Assembly: GCA_900541675.1 (NCBI GenBank) | Contig: UQKU01000005.1 | Location: forward strand, 30,560-94,559 | DNA from: an uncultured Collinsella sp. | GTDB taxonomy: Bacteria > Actinomycetota > Coriobacteriia > Coriobacteriales > Coriobacteriaceae | DNA length: 64,000 bases | Reading direction: 5' to 3' | Shown here: in pieces, positions 30,113 through 40,089 of the stretch | How positions within the stretch are numbered: the first letter of the stretch is position 1 | Layout: every line of letters starts with the position of its first letter | Notes under the pieces: model-generated | Database searches by the model: none | What the model was told of the DNA's origin: nothing | The model's input: the letters and a program-made list of their open reading frames with translations, nothing else | Translations under genes and position numbers: made by a program

Positions 30113-32840
30113 GAATCTCGATCTCCTCGGCGGGCAGGGTAAAACGGAAGACGGCCCCATGGGGGTGGTTGTCGCGAGCTTCGATGACGCCGCCATGCGC
30201 CTCCACGATGGAGCGGCAGAGCGACAGCCCAAGGCCGATGCTTCGACGCGAATCCACGGGCCGCATATTGCGTGAGGTGAAGAAGCGCTCAAAGATATGA
30301 GGCTTGTCGCAGTCTGCCACACCCGGCCCATCGTCTGCGACGTCCACCACGACGAACGCGCCCTCGCGACGTGCGCTGATGGTGACAGTCGAGTCCTCGG
30401 GCGTGTATTTGAAGGCGTTCATGATGAGATTCGTAAGCACCTGCATGATGAGATGGACGTCGATGCGTACCAGCAGGATGTCGTCAGTGTGCTCGATGGT
30501 GACAACACGTCCATGCGATGCTTGTGCGACATGGCTGAGGGCGGCCTCGATGACCTCGTCGATAAGCTCGGATGTGAAGTTGAGGCGAATGGTGCCGTCC
30601 TCGACGCGTGTGATGGCGAGGAGGTTCTCCACGGTATCGATAAGCCAGAGGGAGTCGTCGTAGATGGCATCGGCGAGATCGCAGCGTTGTTCGAGGCTGA
30701 GCTTCTCGTCGCTCTTCCGAAGGATTGCCGCAGATCCGGATATAGCCGTGAGGGGTGTCCTCAAATCATGGCCGATGGAGCGCAAAAGGTTGGCGCGCAG
30801 CTGCTCGTTTTTCGCCAAGACCGCAGCCTCTTCGCGCTCTTGCGCCGCCCGGTCACTTTCGAGCGCCAAGGCGCATTCACCTACGATAGATAGGACGATC
30901 GAATGCTCGAAGGCTTCGATCTCGCGCCCCTCCAGGGCGATGCCGATGACACCGAATACCTTGTCGCCGGTGCGAACCGCGAGGTAGAGACAGCGCGCCT
31001 CAGGCAGGGTCCGCGTGCTTGCGCCCGCGCGCTTGTTGTTGGTGAAGGTCCAGGTTGCAACGGCGCGCTCGTAGTCGGTGAGCAGCGACGCGGATCGGTT
31101 TTCGGTGCCAGCGGACTCATAGAGCGCCTTGCCGAGCGTGCCGTGTTCGGCGGGGTAGAAGACCACGTCGAGTTTTAGCAGTTTGACGAGTTGGTTCATG
31201 GCGACGCGGGCGCACTCCTCCGCGCTATGGGCTTGCTGTAAGAGCTGGTTCGTTTCGAGGAGTACGCGCGTTTTGAATGCGTTCTCGGCGGAGGTACGGG
31301 CATTGTCGGCGATGCGCGCAGTTAACTCGCCGGCGACCATAGCGGTAGCGAACATGATGCCGAACGTGACCAGATAGCTTCGGTCGTAGCTGGCGAGCGA
31401 AAACAGAGGCGTTACGAAGCAGAAGTTGTAAAGCACTACAGAGAGCACGCTCGATACGATCGTGCAGATACGCCCCGTCGTGGTGACGGCGGTCAGCAGG
31501 GCCGTGAGGATATAGAGGGATATGATGCTGGAATCGGCAAATCCCAGATGGCGGAAAGCCGTGCCGATCGCCGTGGCGACAAGAGAGAGGGCCAGCGTGC
31601 GAAGCACGTTTCGGCTGCTGGGCGGCTGCAGGGCGAGCGCATGGCGGCGTCCTTTGGGTCGGGAGGGCGGAGTCGACTGGTCTGGAATGATGTAAATGTC
31701 GAGGTTCGGGGCGAATGTTATGAGCTGTTCTACGAGAGATTTGCGGCCAAAGAGGGCCTGACGGACGCTGCTGTGCTCGCCCGTGCGCCCCATGACGATC
31801 TTCGAAATACCCGACAGGCGCGCGAACTCGGAGATCTGAAACGCGACGTCGTCGCCATAGACGGTTTCCATATGTGCTCCGAGCTGCTCGGCTAGGGCGA
31901 TATTGTCTGCAAGCTTGGCGCGCTCATCATCGCTCATGGCTTGCGTGCGTGGGCTCTCTACGAACAGGGCGACGAGCTCGCTGCGAAACGCTTTCGCCAT
32001 GCGTGCGGCGGCACGGACGATGCGGGGATTGGTCGGCGCCGGGGAGACACAGACTAAGATACGCTCCTTGGTGTAGTAGTCACGGTTTCCCAGCACGCGT
32101 GCGGCGTCTGTGAGGTGGCCGGTGCGATCGGCGCAGCGGCGCAGCGCGATTTCTCGGAGTGCGGTGAGGTTCTCGACGGTAAAAAAATGCTGTTGCGCTC
32201 GCTCGGCTTGTGCGGGACGGTAGACGAGGCCGGCGCGAAGGCGCTCAAGTAGGTCTTCGGGCTCTATGTCGACGAGCTCGACCTGGTCGGCATCATCGAA
32301 GATGCGGTCGGGGATTCGTTCGCTCACGACAACGCCGGTGATGGATGCAACCATGTCGTTTAGGCTCTCGATATGCTGAACGTTTACGGTCGTATAGACG
32401 TCGATGCCTGCATGTAGAAGTTCCTCGACGTCTTGATAGCGTTTGTCGTGGCGAGACCTCGGCGCATTCGTATGGGCGAGCTCGTCGACAAGGATGAGCT
32501 GAGGGGCGCGTTCGATAGCCGCATCTAGATCGAACTCGCTGAGCGCAATGCCGTTGTGCTCGATGAGTTTGCAGGGCACGTTCTCAAGCCCTTGTGCAAG
32601 ATGGGCAGTTGCCGGACGTTCGTGCGGCTCGATGTATCCCGCGACGACGTCGACACCTCGCCGCTTGGCGGCGTGGGCGGCTTGAAGCATCGCATAGGTT
32701 TTGCCTGCACCAGCAGCGTAGCCAAAGAAAATCTTGAGGTGTCCCCGGCTGGTTCGAGCGTCATCGGCGACCTCGTCTTTCTCAATTGCCTTGAGGATGA
32801 GGTCTGGATTGACGCGAGTGTCCGATGCGTCGCGCTGCAT
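30105..32840 (-). CDS. kdpD: KdpD potassium sensor histidine kinase
   Basis: 911-residue membrane sensor kinase. The N-terminal KdpD domain has a Walker A (GYAAGAGKT, 40-48), LVDELAHTNAPRSRH and NVQHIESLND. A USP-like domain (~240-370) follows, then four membrane helices (~400-500), a GAF-like region, the H box with H691 (GHDLRTPL), and an ATPase domain with NAFKYTPED and GLGLSLCRSIVEAHGG. All parts of full-length KdpD are present. The ATG at 32840 has AGAAAGG upstream. It diverges from kdpFABC. Confidence 0.96.
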   Translation of the reverse strand: MQRDASDTRVNPDLILKAIEKDEVADDARTSRGHLKIFFGYAAGAGKTYAMLQAAHAAKRRGVDVVAGYIEPHERPATAHLAQGLENVPCKLIEHNGIALSEFDLDAAIERAPQLILVDELAHTNAPRSRHDKRYQDVEELLHAGIDVYTTVNVQHIESLNDMVASITGVVVSERIPDRIFDDADQVELVDIEPEDLLERLRAGLVYRPAQAERAQQHFFTVENLTALREIALRRCADRTGHLTDAARVLGNRDYYTKERILVCVSPAPTNPRIVRAAARMAKAFRSELVALFVESPRTQAMSDDERAKLADNIALAEQLGAHMETVYGDDVAFQISEFARLSGISKIVMGRTGEHSSVRQALFGRKSLVEQLITFAPNLDIYIIPDQSTPPSRPKGRRHALALQPPSSRNVLRTLALSLVATAIGTAFRHLGFADSSIISLYILTALLTAVTTTGRICTIVSSVLSVVLYNFCFVTPLFSLASYDRSYLVTFGIMFATAMVAGELTARIADNARTSAENAFKTRVLLETNQLLQQAHSAEECARVAMNQLVKLLKLDVVFYPAEHGTLGKALYESAGTENRSASLLTDYERAVATWTFTNNKRAGASTRTLPEARCLYLAVRTGDKVFGVIGIALEGREIEAFEHSIVLSIVGECALALESDRAAQEREEAAVLAKNEQLRANLLRSIGHDLRTPLTAISGSAAILRKSDEKLSLEQRCDLADAIYDDSLWLIDTVENLLAITRVEDGTIRLNFTSELIDEVIEAALSHVAQASHGRVVTIEHTDDILLVRIDVHLIMQVLTNLIMNAFKYTPEDSTVTISARREGAFVVVDVADDGPGVADCDKPHIFERFFTSRNMRPVDSRRSIGLGLSLCRSIVEAHGGVIEARDNHPHGAVFRFTLPAEEIEIHE

Positions 32841-32951
32841 AGCGTAGCCTTTCTGAAACGTTGTCCATGCGTGCATGCGCGGTGAGGACGCCACTGTATG
32901 CTCGCGAGGTCGAGTATAGGCGCACTGCAGCCGCAATAGTGCTTTCTACCT

Positions 32952-32969
32952 GCATCTTTACGGCATCTT
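32952..32969 (+). promoter_or_regulatory. Candidate KdpE-binding direct repeat
   Basis: GCATCTT occurs twice (32952-32958 and 32963-32969) with an 11-bp period, i.e. one helical turn, the arrangement favoured by OmpR-family dimers. It lies in the kdpD-kdpF divergent region, ~115 bp upstream of kdpF. No other strong signal is seen in 32841-33083. Confidence 0.45.
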
Positions 32970-33083
32970 AAGGTCGTGAGCCCCGGCCCTCACGCCTCTT
33001 TAATCTCTAGAAGCGTTTACTGTCCCCAGGCGCTTGCGAGAGCAGGCGTCCGAGACATCGGACCGCGCGTGAAAGGGGCGGTA

Positions 33084-33170
33084 ATGGACATCCTCATTCC
33101 CATTATCGGAGTCGTCTGCATCGGACTCCTTATCTATTACATCTACATTCTGATGAGGAGTGATTCGTAA
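33084..33170 (+). CDS. kdpF: KdpF, small subunit of the potassium ATPase
   Basis: 28-residue single-helix peptide (MDILIPIIGVVCIGLLIYYI and a short RSDS tail). KdpF stabilises the KdpFABC complex in the membrane. The ATG follows GAAAGGGG, and kdpA starts 3 bp after its stop. Confidence 0.9.
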   Translation: MDILIPIIGVVCIGLLIYYIYILMRSDS

Positions 33171-33173
33171 ACT

Positions 33174-34997
33174 ATGGACGCTGCGATTCAGTACATCTTG
33201 TACTTTGCCGTGCTCGTCGTCCTGGCCGTTCCGCTCGGTCGGTTCATGGCCCATATCATGGATGGCGAGCATACGTTCCTGTCGCCTGTGATTGCTCCTG
33301 TGGAGCGTGGCGTCTATCGTCTGCTTCGCATCGACGCGGCAGAGCAGATGGGGTGTAGGCGCTATCTGGCAAGCGTGCTGGTCTTTTCGGGGATCGGCCT
33401 CGTGGCTCTTGTGGCACTCCAGGTGCTTCAGTCCTTCTTGCCAGGCAATCCCCAGCACCTGCCGGGTGTGCCATGGGACCTGTCGTTCAATACGGCTGCT
33501 TCCTTCATAACCAACACCAACTGGCAGTCCTACTCCGGTGAGACCACCCTGTCCTACTTCGTGCAGTTCATGGGCCTCACCGTGCAGAACTTCGTTTCCG
33601 CTGGTACCGGTATCGCGGTCATGTTCGCGCTGATCCGCGGCTTCCGTCGGGTCAAGGAGCAGGGTCTGGGTTCCTTCTGGGTCGACCTCACCCGCACCGT
33701 CCTGTATGTGCTCATTCCGCTGAACCTCGTGTTTGGCATCTGTCTGGCTGCCGGTGGCGTCATCTCCAACTTCCAGCCGGCTCAGAAGGCTGAGCTCGTA
33801 GAGCCCGTCGCTGTCCAGCCTAATGCAGACGGCGGCTGGAGCGTCATCGACGGCGCCCAAATCGAGGGCGACACGGTCAAGGTCGACGGCAAGGTTGTCG
33901 AGGGCGCGCGCGTGGTCACCGAGCAGTTCCTGCCCCAGGGTCCCGCGGCTCCTCAGGTCGCCATCAAGCAGTCCGGCACCAACGGCGGCGGCTTCTTCGG
34001 CGTGAACTCCGCCCATCCGTATGAGAACCCCAGTGCCTTCACCAACATCATCGAGATGACCAGCCTGCTGCTGATTCCGGCCGCCTGCTGCTTCGCCTTC
34101 GGTATCGGCGTCAAGAACACCAAGCAGGGCAAGGCCATCTTTGCCGCCATGTTCATCCTGCTGGTGATCTTCACCGGCATCATCGCCGTCAACGAGCATG
34201 CGGGCACCCCGCAGCTGGCCGATGGCGGCGCGGTCAACATCGAGATGACCGACGGCCAGGCCGGCGGCAACATGGAGGGCAAGGAGAGCCGCTTTGGTAT
34301 CGCCACCTCCTCCACGTGGTCGGCTTACACCACCGCCGCTTCCAACGGCTCGGTTAACTCCATGCACGACTCATACACCCCGCTGGGCGGTTTTGTCCAG
34401 ATGCTCCAGATGGCTCTGGGCGAGGTCGTCTTCGGCGGCGTAGGCTGCGGCCTGTACGGCATGATCGGCTTCGCCATCCTCACAGTGTTCATCGCCGGGC
34501 TTATGGTCGGCCGCACGCCCGAGTTCCTGGGCAAGAAGATCGAGCCGGGCGAGATGCGCTGGGCAGTTGTCCTGTGCCTGGCAACTCCGTTTGCCATTCT
34601 GGTGTGTTCGGCCATCGCCTGCATGGTGCCCGGTCTTGCCGACCAGCTCACCAACGGCGGGGCGCACGGCTTCTCCGAGGTGCTGTATGCCTTCACCTCA
34701 TGCGGCGGCAACAACGGCTCGGCGTTTGCAGGCATGAACTGCAACATTCCCTGGATCAACGTCATGCTCGGCCTCGAGATGCTGTTCGCCCGCTTCATGC
34801 CCATCATCGGTACGCTGGCTATCGCTGGCTCGCTGGCCAAGAAGGGTAAGGTCGCCGAGAGCGCCGGTACCCTGTCTACCACCAACGGCATGTTCGTATT
34901 CCTGCTCGTGTTCATCGTTCTGCTGATCGGTGCCCTGAGCTTCTTCCCGGCCCTGGCGCTTGGCCCCGTTGCCGAGTTCTTTCAGATGATTGCGTAA
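33174..34997 (+). CDS. kdpA: KdpA, potassium-translocating subunit
   Basis: 607-residue channel-like subunit of the KdpFABC K+ pump. Selectivity-filter type loops are visible (TNTNWQSYSGE; SGTNGGGFFGVNS; FTSCGGNNGSAFAG). About ten helices are present. A periplasmic insert around residues 195-265 is charged and longer than in E. coli KdpA (557 aa). GAGGAG precedes the ATG. Part of kdpFABC. Confidence 0.97.
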   Translation: MDAAIQYILYFAVLVVLAVPLGRFMAHIMDGEHTFLSPVIAPVERGVYRLLRIDAAEQMGCRRYLASVLVFSGIGLVALVALQVLQSFLPGNPQHLPGVPWDLSFNTAASFITNTNWQSYSGETTLSYFVQFMGLTVQNFVSAGTGIAVMFALIRGFRRVKEQGLGSFWVDLTRTVLYVLIPLNLVFGICLAAGGVISNFQPAQKAELVEPVAVQPNADGGWSVIDGAQIEGDTVKVDGKVVEGARVVTEQFLPQGPAAPQVAIKQSGTNGGGFFGVNSAHPYENPSAFTNIIEMTSLLLIPAACCFAFGIGVKNTKQGKAIFAAMFILLVIFTGIIAVNEHAGTPQLADGGAVNIEMTDGQAGGNMEGKESRFGIATSSTWSAYTTAASNGSVNSMHDSYTPLGGFVQMLQMALGEVVFGGVGCGLYGMIGFAILTVFIAGLMVGRTPEFLGKKIEPGEMRWAVVLCLATPFAILVCSAIACMVPGLADQLTNGGAHGFSEVLYAFTSCGGNNGSAFAGMNCNIPWINVMLGLEMLFARFMPIIGTLAIAGSLAKKGKVAESAGTLSTTNGMFVFLLVFIVLLIGALSFFPALALGPVAEFFQMIA

Positions 34998-35013
34998 AGG
35001 AGGGCGCAGATTT

Positions 35014-37074
35014 ATGGCTATGCAAAAAGACATGATGGGCCGCGCGGTCCGCGACTCGTTTGCCAAGCTGGATCCTCGCGTCCAGATTCAAAACCCGGTC
35101 ATGTTCCTGGTGTGGCTTTCCGCCGTCATGACCTCCGTCCTGGCCGTCGCTTCCATCTTCGGTGTGCAGGACGCGGGTGTGCCCACCTACTATGTGGTCG
35201 CCATCGCGGTCATCCTGTGGCTCACCGACCTGTTCTCGAACTTCGCCGAGGCGCTTGCCGAGGGCCGCGGTAAGGCCCAGGCCGATTCCCTGCGTGCGGC
35301 CAAGAAGGATGTCGAGGCCCATCGCATCGAGTCCGTTGAGGACAAGGAGCACTTCATCGTCGTTCCCGGCACCGAGCTCACGCGCGGCGACCTGGTGATC
35401 GTACGCGCCGGAGAGCAGATTCCCGGCGACGGCGACGTCATCGAGGGCGCTGCCTCCGTTGACGAGTCCGCCATCACCGGCGAGTCCGCCCCCGTGGTCC
35501 GCGAGGCCGGCGGCGACCGCTCTGCCGTTACCGGTGGTACCACGGTGCTGTCCGACTGGATCATCGTCAAGATCTCCAGTGAGCCCGGCCAGAGCTTTCT
35601 GGACAAGATGATCGCGATGGTCGAGGGTGCCGCGCGCAAGAAGACCCCTAACGAGATCGCTCTGGAGATCTTCCTGGTGGCCCTCTCCATCGTCTTTATC
35701 CTGGTCACGCTGGCCCTGTATTGTTACTCCTGCTTCTCGGTCGGTCTTAACGACATGGACAACCCCACGGCCGTGACCACGCTCGTGGCGCTGCTCGTGT
35801 GCCTGGCTCCCACTACCATCGGCGCCCTTCTGTCCGCCATCGGCATCGCCGGCATGAGCCGTCTGAACGAGGCCAACGTGCTGGCCATGTCCGGCCGCGC
35901 CATCGAGGCCGCCGGCGACGTCGACATCCTCATGCTCGACAAGACCGGTACCATCACCCTGGGTAACCGCCAAGCCGCTGAGTTCATCCCGGTCGACGGC
36001 GTCGATCCCGCGGAGCTGGCCGATGCCGCTCAGCTTTCCTCGCTGGCCGACGAGACCCCCGAGGGTCGTTCCATCGTCGTGCTCGCCAAGGAGCAGTTCG
36101 GTCTGCGCGGTCGCACGCTCGAGGATAAGGGTATGGAGTTCATCCCGTTCACCGCGGCAACGCGTATGTCCGGCGTGAACTACGAGGGCAATGAGATCCG
36201 CAAGGGCGCTGCCGATTCCGTGCGCACCTATGTGGAGGCAGCCGGCGGCGTGTTCTCCCAGGAGTGCGACGAGGTCGTCGAGCGCATCGCCAAGGCCGGC
36301 GGCACCCCGCTGGTCGTGACCAAGAACTGCCGCGTGCTGGGCGTTGTGTACCTCAAGGACATCATCAAGTCCGGCGTTAAGGAGAAGTTCGCCGACCTGC
36401 GCAAGATGGGCATCAAGACCATCATGGTGACGGGCGACAATCCGCTCACCGCCGCGGCAATCGCCGCCGAGGCCGGCGTTGACGACTTCCTGGCCGAGGC
36501 CACCCCTGAAGGCAAACTCGAGAAGATCCGCGAGTTCCAGCGTGAGGGTCACCTGGTCGCCATGACCGGCGACGGCACCAACGACGCGCCCGCTCTGGCC
36601 CAGGCCGACGTCGCCGTGGCCATGAACACGGGCACCCAGGCTGCCAAGGAGGCCGGCAACATGGTCGACCTCGACTCCAGCCCCACCAAGCTCATCGAGG
36701 TCGTGCGTATTGGCAAGCAGCTGCTCATGACCCGCGGCTCGCTCACGACCTTCTCGGTGGCCAACGACGTGGCGAAGTACTTCGCTATCATCCCGGCCCT
36801 GTTCTCGCCGATCTATTCGGGACTGGGCGCCCTCAACATCCTGGGCCTCACCAACCCGTTGACGGCCGTGCTGTCCGCCATCATCTACAACGCGCTGGTC
36901 ATCGTCGCGCTAATTCCGGCGGCTCTCAAGGGCGTTAAGTACCGCGAGGTCCCGTCCGGACAGCTGCTGACCCACAACCTGCTCGTGTGGGGTCTGGACG
37001 GCATCGTTGCCCCGTTCGTATTCATCAAGATTATCGACATGCTGCTGGCCTTGTTCGGCATTGGCATGATGTAG
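35014..37074 (+). CDS. kdpB: KdpB, P-type ATPase subunit
   Basis: 686-residue ATP-hydrolysing subunit. Visible: the TGES loop (ITGESAP, ~154-160), the phosphorylated D309 in LDKTGT, KGAADSV in the nucleotide domain, and MTGDGTNDAPALAQADV. The ATG at 35014 has AAAGGAGGG upstream; an in-frame start 24 bp earlier overlaps kdpA and is not supported. Coupled with kdpA (16 bp gap) and kdpC (12 bp gap). Confidence 0.97.
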   Translation: MAMQKDMMGRAVRDSFAKLDPRVQIQNPVMFLVWLSAVMTSVLAVASIFGVQDAGVPTYYVVAIAVILWLTDLFSNFAEALAEGRGKAQADSLRAAKKDVEAHRIESVEDKEHFIVVPGTELTRGDLVIVRAGEQIPGDGDVIEGAASVDESAITGESAPVVREAGGDRSAVTGGTTVLSDWIIVKISSEPGQSFLDKMIAMVEGAARKKTPNEIALEIFLVALSIVFILVTLALYCYSCFSVGLNDMDNPTAVTTLVALLVCLAPTTIGALLSAIGIAGMSRLNEANVLAMSGRAIEAAGDVDILMLDKTGTITLGNRQAAEFIPVDGVDPAELADAAQLSSLADETPEGRSIVVLAKEQFGLRGRTLEDKGMEFIPFTAATRMSGVNYEGNEIRKGAADSVRTYVEAAGGVFSQECDEVVERIAKAGGTPLVVTKNCRVLGVVYLKDIIKSGVKEKFADLRKMGIKTIMVTGDNPLTAAAIAAEAGVDDFLAEATPEGKLEKIREFQREGHLVAMTGDGTNDAPALAQADVAVAMNTGTQAAKEAGNMVDLDSSPTKLIEVVRIGKQLLMTRGSLTTFSVANDVAKYFAIIPALFSPIYSGLGALNILGLTNPLTAVLSAIIYNALVIVALIPAALKGVKYREVPSGQLLTHNLLVWGLDGIVAPFVFIKIIDMLLALFGIGMM

Positions 37075-37086
37075 ACGGAGGTTTGT

Positions 37087-37677
37087 ATGTTCAAAGGTAT
37101 CGCATCGCGCGCACTGGGCGTGTTCGCGCTGTTTACCATCGTCTGCGGCCTGGGATACACGCTCGTGGTGACCGGCATCGCTCAGGTTACGTTCCCGTAT
37201 CAGGCGAACGGTTCGCTCATTACGGTCGACGGCAAGGTTGTGGGTTCCGAGCTCATCGGCCAGAACTTCGATGACGAAGCCCACATGTGGGGTCGTATCC
37301 AGAACGTATCAATTGTCGAAGGCGAAGACGGCGAGCTCATGGCGTATGGTGCCCCGTCCAACCTGTCCCCGGCGAGTGAGGAGTATCGGCAGCTTGTGGA
37401 TGCGCGCGTGAAGAAGATCCGCGCCGCCAACCCCGATGCCGATATGGACGCTGTGCCCGTCGACCTGGTGACGTGTTCGGGGTCCGGCCTCGACCCGGAG
37501 ATCTCCCCCGATGCCGCCGAGTACCAGGTACCGCGCCTGGCGAAGGCCACGGGCAAGAGCGAAGGCGAGGTGCGCGACATCATCGCCCAGTGCACCAGGG
37601 GCCGATTCCTGGGCGTCTTCGGCGAGCCCACGGTCAACGTGCTCAAGGTGAACCTTATGCTGGACGGCGCGCTGTAG
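37087..37677 (+). CDS. kdpC: KdpC, potassium ATPase accessory subunit
   Basis: 196-residue single-span subunit that assists ATP binding by KdpB. An N-terminal helix (~8-30) is followed by family motifs: GSELIGQNF, SNLSPAS, VPVDLVTCSGSGLDPEISP and GEPTVNVLKVN. GGAGG precedes the ATG. Last gene of kdpFABC; the palindrome at 37741 follows. Confidence 0.96.
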   Translation: MFKGIASRALGVFALFTIVCGLGYTLVVTGIAQVTFPYQANGSLITVDGKVVGSELIGQNFDDEAHMWGRIQNVSIVEGEDGELMAYGAPSNLSPASEEYRQLVDARVKKIRAANPDADMDAVPVDLVTCSGSGLDPEISPDAAEYQVPRLAKATGKSEGEVRDIIAQCTRGRFLGVFGEPTVNVLKVNLMLDGAL

Positions 37678-37740
37678 GTGAGGGAGTGGCGGATGAGGGC
37701 ATGACTGACTATCTGAGCCCTCAATTCCACCCCGCCCATC

Positions 37741-37807
37741 AGTTGCGGTGAAATACGGACTGTTTTGTCTGTCAAAAGCCTCATCTACTCCGTATCCCAC
37801 CGCAACT
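37741..37807. repeat. AGTTGCGGTGAAATA palindrome, copy 2
   Basis: Same orientation and almost the same sequence as copy 1, including the TTTTTGTG tail and the central CTGTCAAA. It lies 63 bp after the kdpC stop. Confidence 0.85.
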
Positions 37808-37924
37808 TTTTGTGAGGGTCGGGATTGAAGGTGGGGAGTGCGAGCGAGTGCGAATGCAGCGGATACTGATACGATAGGTACGTTAGCAACTGCCGCTGAG
37901 CGGCTCAAACGAAAGGAAGCCCGT

Positions 37925-39874
37925 ATGGAGTCCTCCGCCTATCCGATGCTCTTTAGCCCGATCAAGGTCGGTACGACCGAGGTCAAGAACCGCGTCTTTA
38001 TGCCGCCGGTGTCCACGAACCTGGCCGATCATGGCTATGTGACCGACGATCTGGTCGACCACTACCGTGCCCGCGCCAAGGGCGGCGTTGGCCTTATCAT
38101 CACCGAGGTCGTGACGGTCGAGCCTACCTATACCTATCTGCCGGGTGACATGTGCTGCTACGACGACACGTTTATCCCCGGCTGGGAAAAACTCGCCGCG
38201 GCCGTCCACGAGTATGGCTGCAAGATCATGCCGCAGCTCTTCCATCCCGCCTACATGGCCTTTAACATTCCGGGCACGCCGCGCCTGATCGCTCCGTCCT
38301 TTGTGGGCCCGTCCTATGCCCGCGAGGCGCCGCGCCCCATTACGGTGGATGAGATCCACGAGCTCACGCATCAGTTTGGCGACGCTGCCGTGCGTATGCA
38401 GAAGGCTGGCGTCGATGGCGTCGAGGTCCATGCGGCGCACGCCCACGGTATGCTCGGCGGCTTTTTGACTCCGCTCTATAACAAGCGTACCGATGAGTAC
38501 GGCGGCTCGCTCGACGCCCGCATGCGCTTCCTGCTCGAGGTCATCGCCGAGATTCGCGAGCGCTGCGGCAAGGACTTTATCATCGACGTTCGCATCTCGG
38601 GTGATGAGTACACCGATGGCGGCCTGACCCTCAACGACATGATCTACGTCTCGCGTCGCCTGGAGAAGGCCGGCGTTGACATGATTCACGTGTCGGGCGG
38701 CACCACCATCAAGCGCGGTTCTGCGATTCCCGCCGCCGGTACCCAGCAGGCCTCGCACGCTGCCTGCTCGCGCGAGATCAAAAAGCACGTTAACATTCCC
38801 GTCGCCACGGTCGGCCGCATCAACGAGGCCTGGATTGCCGAGGAGCTGATCGAGGACGGCGCTGCCGACATCTGCATGATGGGCCGCGCCAATCTGTGCG
38901 ATGCCGAGTTCTGCAACAAGGCCGCTGCCGGCAACGCTGACGACATCCGCCCCTGCATTGGCTGCCTGCGCTGCCTGAACGGTATCATGTTTGGCAAGCG
39001 CATCTCCTGCACCGTCAACCCCGATGTTGAGCGCGACGAGGCCGGCTACGAGCCTGCCGCCGAGGCCAAGAACGTACTGGTTGTGGGCGCTGGTCCTGCG
39101 GGCATGGAGGCAGCCTACATTGCCGCCAAGCGCGGCCATAACGTGGTGCTCGTGGACAAGCAGGATGAGCCGGGCGGCGAGATGCGCATCGCAGCCGTTC
39201 CGCCGGCAAAGCAGGAACTCACCCGCGTGATCAAGTATCAGTATCGTCGTCTGGCCGAGTCGGGCGTGAAGTGCGTCTTTGGTACCGAGCTTACTGCCGA
39301 GGACATTCAGCGTGACTACGCGGGCTACGAGGTCGTCCTGGCTTATGGCGCCGAGCCCATCGCTCCGGCCTTCATGCAGGGCTTTAAGCAGGTTATGACG
39401 GCTGACGACCTGCTGGGCGGCAAGGCTTTCCCGGGCAAGAAGATCGTCATCGTGGGCGGCGGCACCGTCGGTTGCGAGACGGCCGATTACCTGGCCCCGC
39501 TGGTCAACGACCTGTCGCCGGCCAACCGCGATGTCACCATTATCGAGATGACCAAGACGCTTGCCGCAAACGAGGGCGGCGCCGGTCGCGCGGTGCTCAT
39601 CACGCGCATGCTCTCCAAGGGCGTCCACGTGCTGACCGAGGCCAAGGTGACCGAGATCACCGAGGACACCATCAGCTACGAAAAGGACGGCGAGATCCAC
39701 ACCATCACCGGTGCCGATTCGCTGGTGCTTGCCATGGGCTATCGTCCCAATACCAAGCTGGCCGACGACCTTGCCGCTGCCGGCGTTACCACCCACGTGC
39801 TGGGTGACGCCAACAAGTGCGGCAACATCCGCGACGCCATCGGCGATGGCTACAAGGTTGCCTGCGAGCTCTAG
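37925..39874 (+). CDS. OYE-family NADH:flavin/2,4-dienoyl-CoA reductase-like flavoprotein
   Basis: 649-residue iron-sulfur flavoenzyme. The N-terminal FMN-binding TIM barrel (~1-340) contains HAAHAHGMLGGFLTPLYNKR and VGRI. A 4Fe-4S cluster is predicted at C344, C347, C350 and C362. An FAD domain (VVGAGPAGMEA, ~386-396) and an NAD(P) domain (IVIVGGGTVGCETA) complete the layout of FadH, trimethylamine dehydrogenase and BaiCD-type enzymes. Gut anaerobes use such reductases on enoates and steroids; the substrate here is unknown. The ATG at 37925 has GAAAGGAAG upstream. A terminator follows. Confidence 0.9.
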   Translation: MESSAYPMLFSPIKVGTTEVKNRVFMPPVSTNLADHGYVTDDLVDHYRARAKGGVGLIITEVVTVEPTYTYLPGDMCCYDDTFIPGWEKLAAAVHEYGCKIMPQLFHPAYMAFNIPGTPRLIAPSFVGPSYAREAPRPITVDEIHELTHQFGDAAVRMQKAGVDGVEVHAAHAHGMLGGFLTPLYNKRTDEYGGSLDARMRFLLEVIAEIRERCGKDFIIDVRISGDEYTDGGLTLNDMIYVSRRLEKAGVDMIHVSGGTTIKRGSAIPAAGTQQASHAACSREIKKHVNIPVATVGRINEAWIAEELIEDGAADICMMGRANLCDAEFCNKAAAGNADDIRPCIGCLRCLNGIMFGKRISCTVNPDVERDEAGYEPAAEAKNVLVVGAGPAGMEAAYIAAKRGHNVVLVDKQDEPGGEMRIAAVPPAKQELTRVIKYQYRRLAESGVKCVFGTELTAEDIQRDYAGYEVVLAYGAEPIAPAFMQGFKQVMTADDLLGGKAFPGKKIVIVGGGTVGCETADYLAPLVNDLSPANRDVTIIEMTKTLAANEGGAGRAVLITRMLSKGVHVLTEAKVTEITEDTISYEKDGEIHTITGADSLVLAMGYRPNTKLADDLAAAGVTTHVLGDANKCGNIRDAIGDGYKVACEL

Positions 39875-39909
39875 TCACCCCCTTTGCACCATTCGATAGA
39901 TAGAAAAAT

Positions 39910-39946
39910 AGCGGCGGCTGCCCTACGCGTTGGGGCAGCCGCCGCT
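39910..39946 (+). terminator. Terminator after the OYE gene
   Basis: AGCGGCGGCTGCCC pairs with GGGCAGCCGCCGCT around a short loop. Confidence 0.8.
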
Positions 39947-39977
39947 TGCGTTCGACGGGAAGGCGCAGAATGCCCGA

Positions 39978-40083
39978 TTAGAGCCCCAAGATCTCCTTGA
40001 CCTTGGCGATGATGGCCTCGTCGGTTGCGTTGGCAAAGAAGTCCTCCTGGAAGTACTCGCCGGCCAGGGCGCCCCTGCCGCGC
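39978..40083 (-). pseudogene. C-terminal gene fragment of unknown family
   Basis: A ~35-codon minus-strand stretch ends in a proper stop at 39978-39980 and reads like a protein C terminus (GEYFQEDFFANATDEAII, then KVKEILGL). No start or upstream domain exists because the gntR gene occupies the DNA immediately upstream. It is either the tail of a deleted gene once downstream of gntR or a chance open frame. I do not recognise the parent family. Confidence 0.35.
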
Positions 40084-40089
40084 GGACCT

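Noticed and set aside
29408..30331. Longer kdpE beginning at 30331
   Set aside because: The extra 73 residues lie inside kdpD and show no receiver-domain similarity; the ATG at 30112 begins the family sequence.
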